A stretch of DNA of 6,153 bases from Prevotella sp. GTDB taxonomy: Bacteria > Bacteroidota > Bacteroidia > Bacteroidales > Bacteroidaceae. The stretch covers positions 1-6,153 of the forward strand of contig JAFPAS010000002.1 of NCBI GenBank assembly GCA_017424205.1, given 5' to 3'. Shown in pieces: positions 5,535-6,153 of the stretch (positions are counted from its first letter, which is position 1; each line of letters opens with the position of its first letter). The notes under the pieces were generated by a model. The model made no database searches, was not told the DNA's origin, and was given only the letters and a program-made list of their open reading frames with translations. The position numbers were made by a program, and so were the translations under genes.

Positions 5535-6153
5535 TTATTCTGTCACGGGGAACTCCATGAGAAACGCCTTGATGAATCCATCGAGTTTTCCGTCCATAAC
5601 AGCATCGACATCTGTTGTCTGGTAGTTGGTGCGATGGTCCTTCACGCGTCGGTCGTCGAAGACATACGAGCGTATCTGGCTTCCCCATTCAATCTTCAGT
5701 TTGCTTGCCTCGACAGCAGCCTGTGCCTCCAGTCGTTTTTTCATCGCGCGGTCGTAGAGCTGCGATTTAAGCAGACGCATGGCGTTTTCACGGTTCTGCT
5801 GCTGCTTTCGGCTTTCAGTGTTAGCGATGAGAATTTCTTCTTCCTCTCCGGTGTCAGGGTCTGTATACATGTATCTCAAACGTACACCAGTTTCGACCTT
5901 GTTAACATTCTGTCCGCCTGCGCCACTTGAGCGGAAGGTGTCCCAGCTAACCTTTGATGGGTCAACATACACTTCGATTGTGTCGTCAACAAGCGGAGTG
6001 ACGAATACCGATGCGAAGCTTGTCATTCGTTTTCCCTGTGCGTTGTAAGGCGAGACACGCACGAGACGATGCACGCCGTTTTCTGATTTCAGGAAGCCGT
6101 AGGCATATTCGCCGCCCTCAATCTGCATAGTCACAGACTTGATTCCAGCTTCG
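5535..6153 (-). CDS. prfB: Peptide chain release factor 2, C-terminal part (5' end outside window)
   Basis: The last 205 codons are visible, beginning EAGIKSVTMQIEGG; the internal GTG at 6134 is not a start. RF2 reads UGA and UAA stop codons and triggers peptide release on the ribosome. In fragment numbering, residues 25-36 (NGVHRLVRVSPY) contain the stop-codon recognition tripeptide position, SPY where the classic RF2 motif is SPF. Residues 75-85 (SSGAGGQNVNK) carry the GGQ motif that enters the peptidyl-transferase centre; the residue before SGAGGQ is Ser, the small side chain normal for active RF2. The C-terminal WGSQIRSYVFDD and KDHRTNYQT are RF2-type, unlike the IRTYNFPQ context of RF1. 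The N-terminal domain and any programmed UGA frameshift near codon 25 lie outside the window. The gene is followed after 115 bp by the membrane microprotein gene in the same direction. Confidence 0.96.
   Translation of the reverse strand, partial: EAGIKSVTMQIEGGEYAYGFLKSENGVHRLVRVSPYNAQGKRMTSFASVFVTPLVDDTIEVYVDPSKVSWDTFRSSGAGGQNVNKVETGVRLRYMYTDPDTGEEEEILIANTESRKQQQNRENAMRLLKSQLYDRAMKKRLEAQAAVEASKLKIEWGSQIRSYVFDDRRVKDHRTNYQTTDVDAVMDGKLDGFIKAFLMEFPVTE

Overview
The window looks like Bacteroidota chromosome, most likely a Prevotella-type Bacteroidales. This is inferred from TAnnTTTG-type -7 promoter boxes, the absence of obvious Shine-Dalgarno sequences, a probable SusC-type protein start, and release factor and SufS sequences typical of that phylum. 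No phage, insertion sequence, CRISPR array, tRNA or rRNA gene is visible.

Left part (1-3190): a divergent sugar-utilisation control region. At the left edge a leftward gene begins with a signal-peptide-like N-terminus, plausibly a SusC-type TonB-dependent outer-membrane transporter. Rightward lie a LacI-family regulator (559-1599) and an SLC45/plant-sucrose-transporter-like MFS permease (1712-3079), closed by a strong hairpin terminator (3148-3189). The 482-bp intergenic space carries a perfect LacI-type palindrome, TGCAAACGTTTGCA, at 356-369. It lies exactly midway (55 bp on each side) between a leftward -7 box (293-300) and a rightward -7 box (425-432). A second, weaker operator-like sequence (433-446) follows the rightward -7 box. 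Inferred logic: an outer-membrane transporter brings in oligosaccharide, the MFS permease carries the resulting disaccharide across the inner membrane, and the LacI protein senses a sugar and controls both arms. An alpha-glucoside such as maltose or sucrose is the favoured substrate class, but the window does not prove it.

Right part (3191-6153): leftward housekeeping genes. Read in transcription order they are the 3' two thirds of prfB (RF2), a 49-codon gene for a single-pass membrane microprotein (5270-5419), a CYTH/triphosphate tunnel metalloenzyme (4616-5113), and the cysteine desulfurase SufS (3309-4529). The gap between the microprotein gene and the CYTH gene contains several nested inverted repeats that could form RNA structure. 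sufS has no sufBCD genes beside it here.

I did not find a clearly new biological system. The points most worth a second look are the symmetric divergent operator region, the membrane microprotein, the structured leader of the CYTH gene, and an SPY in place of SPF in the RF2 stop-codon recognition motif.
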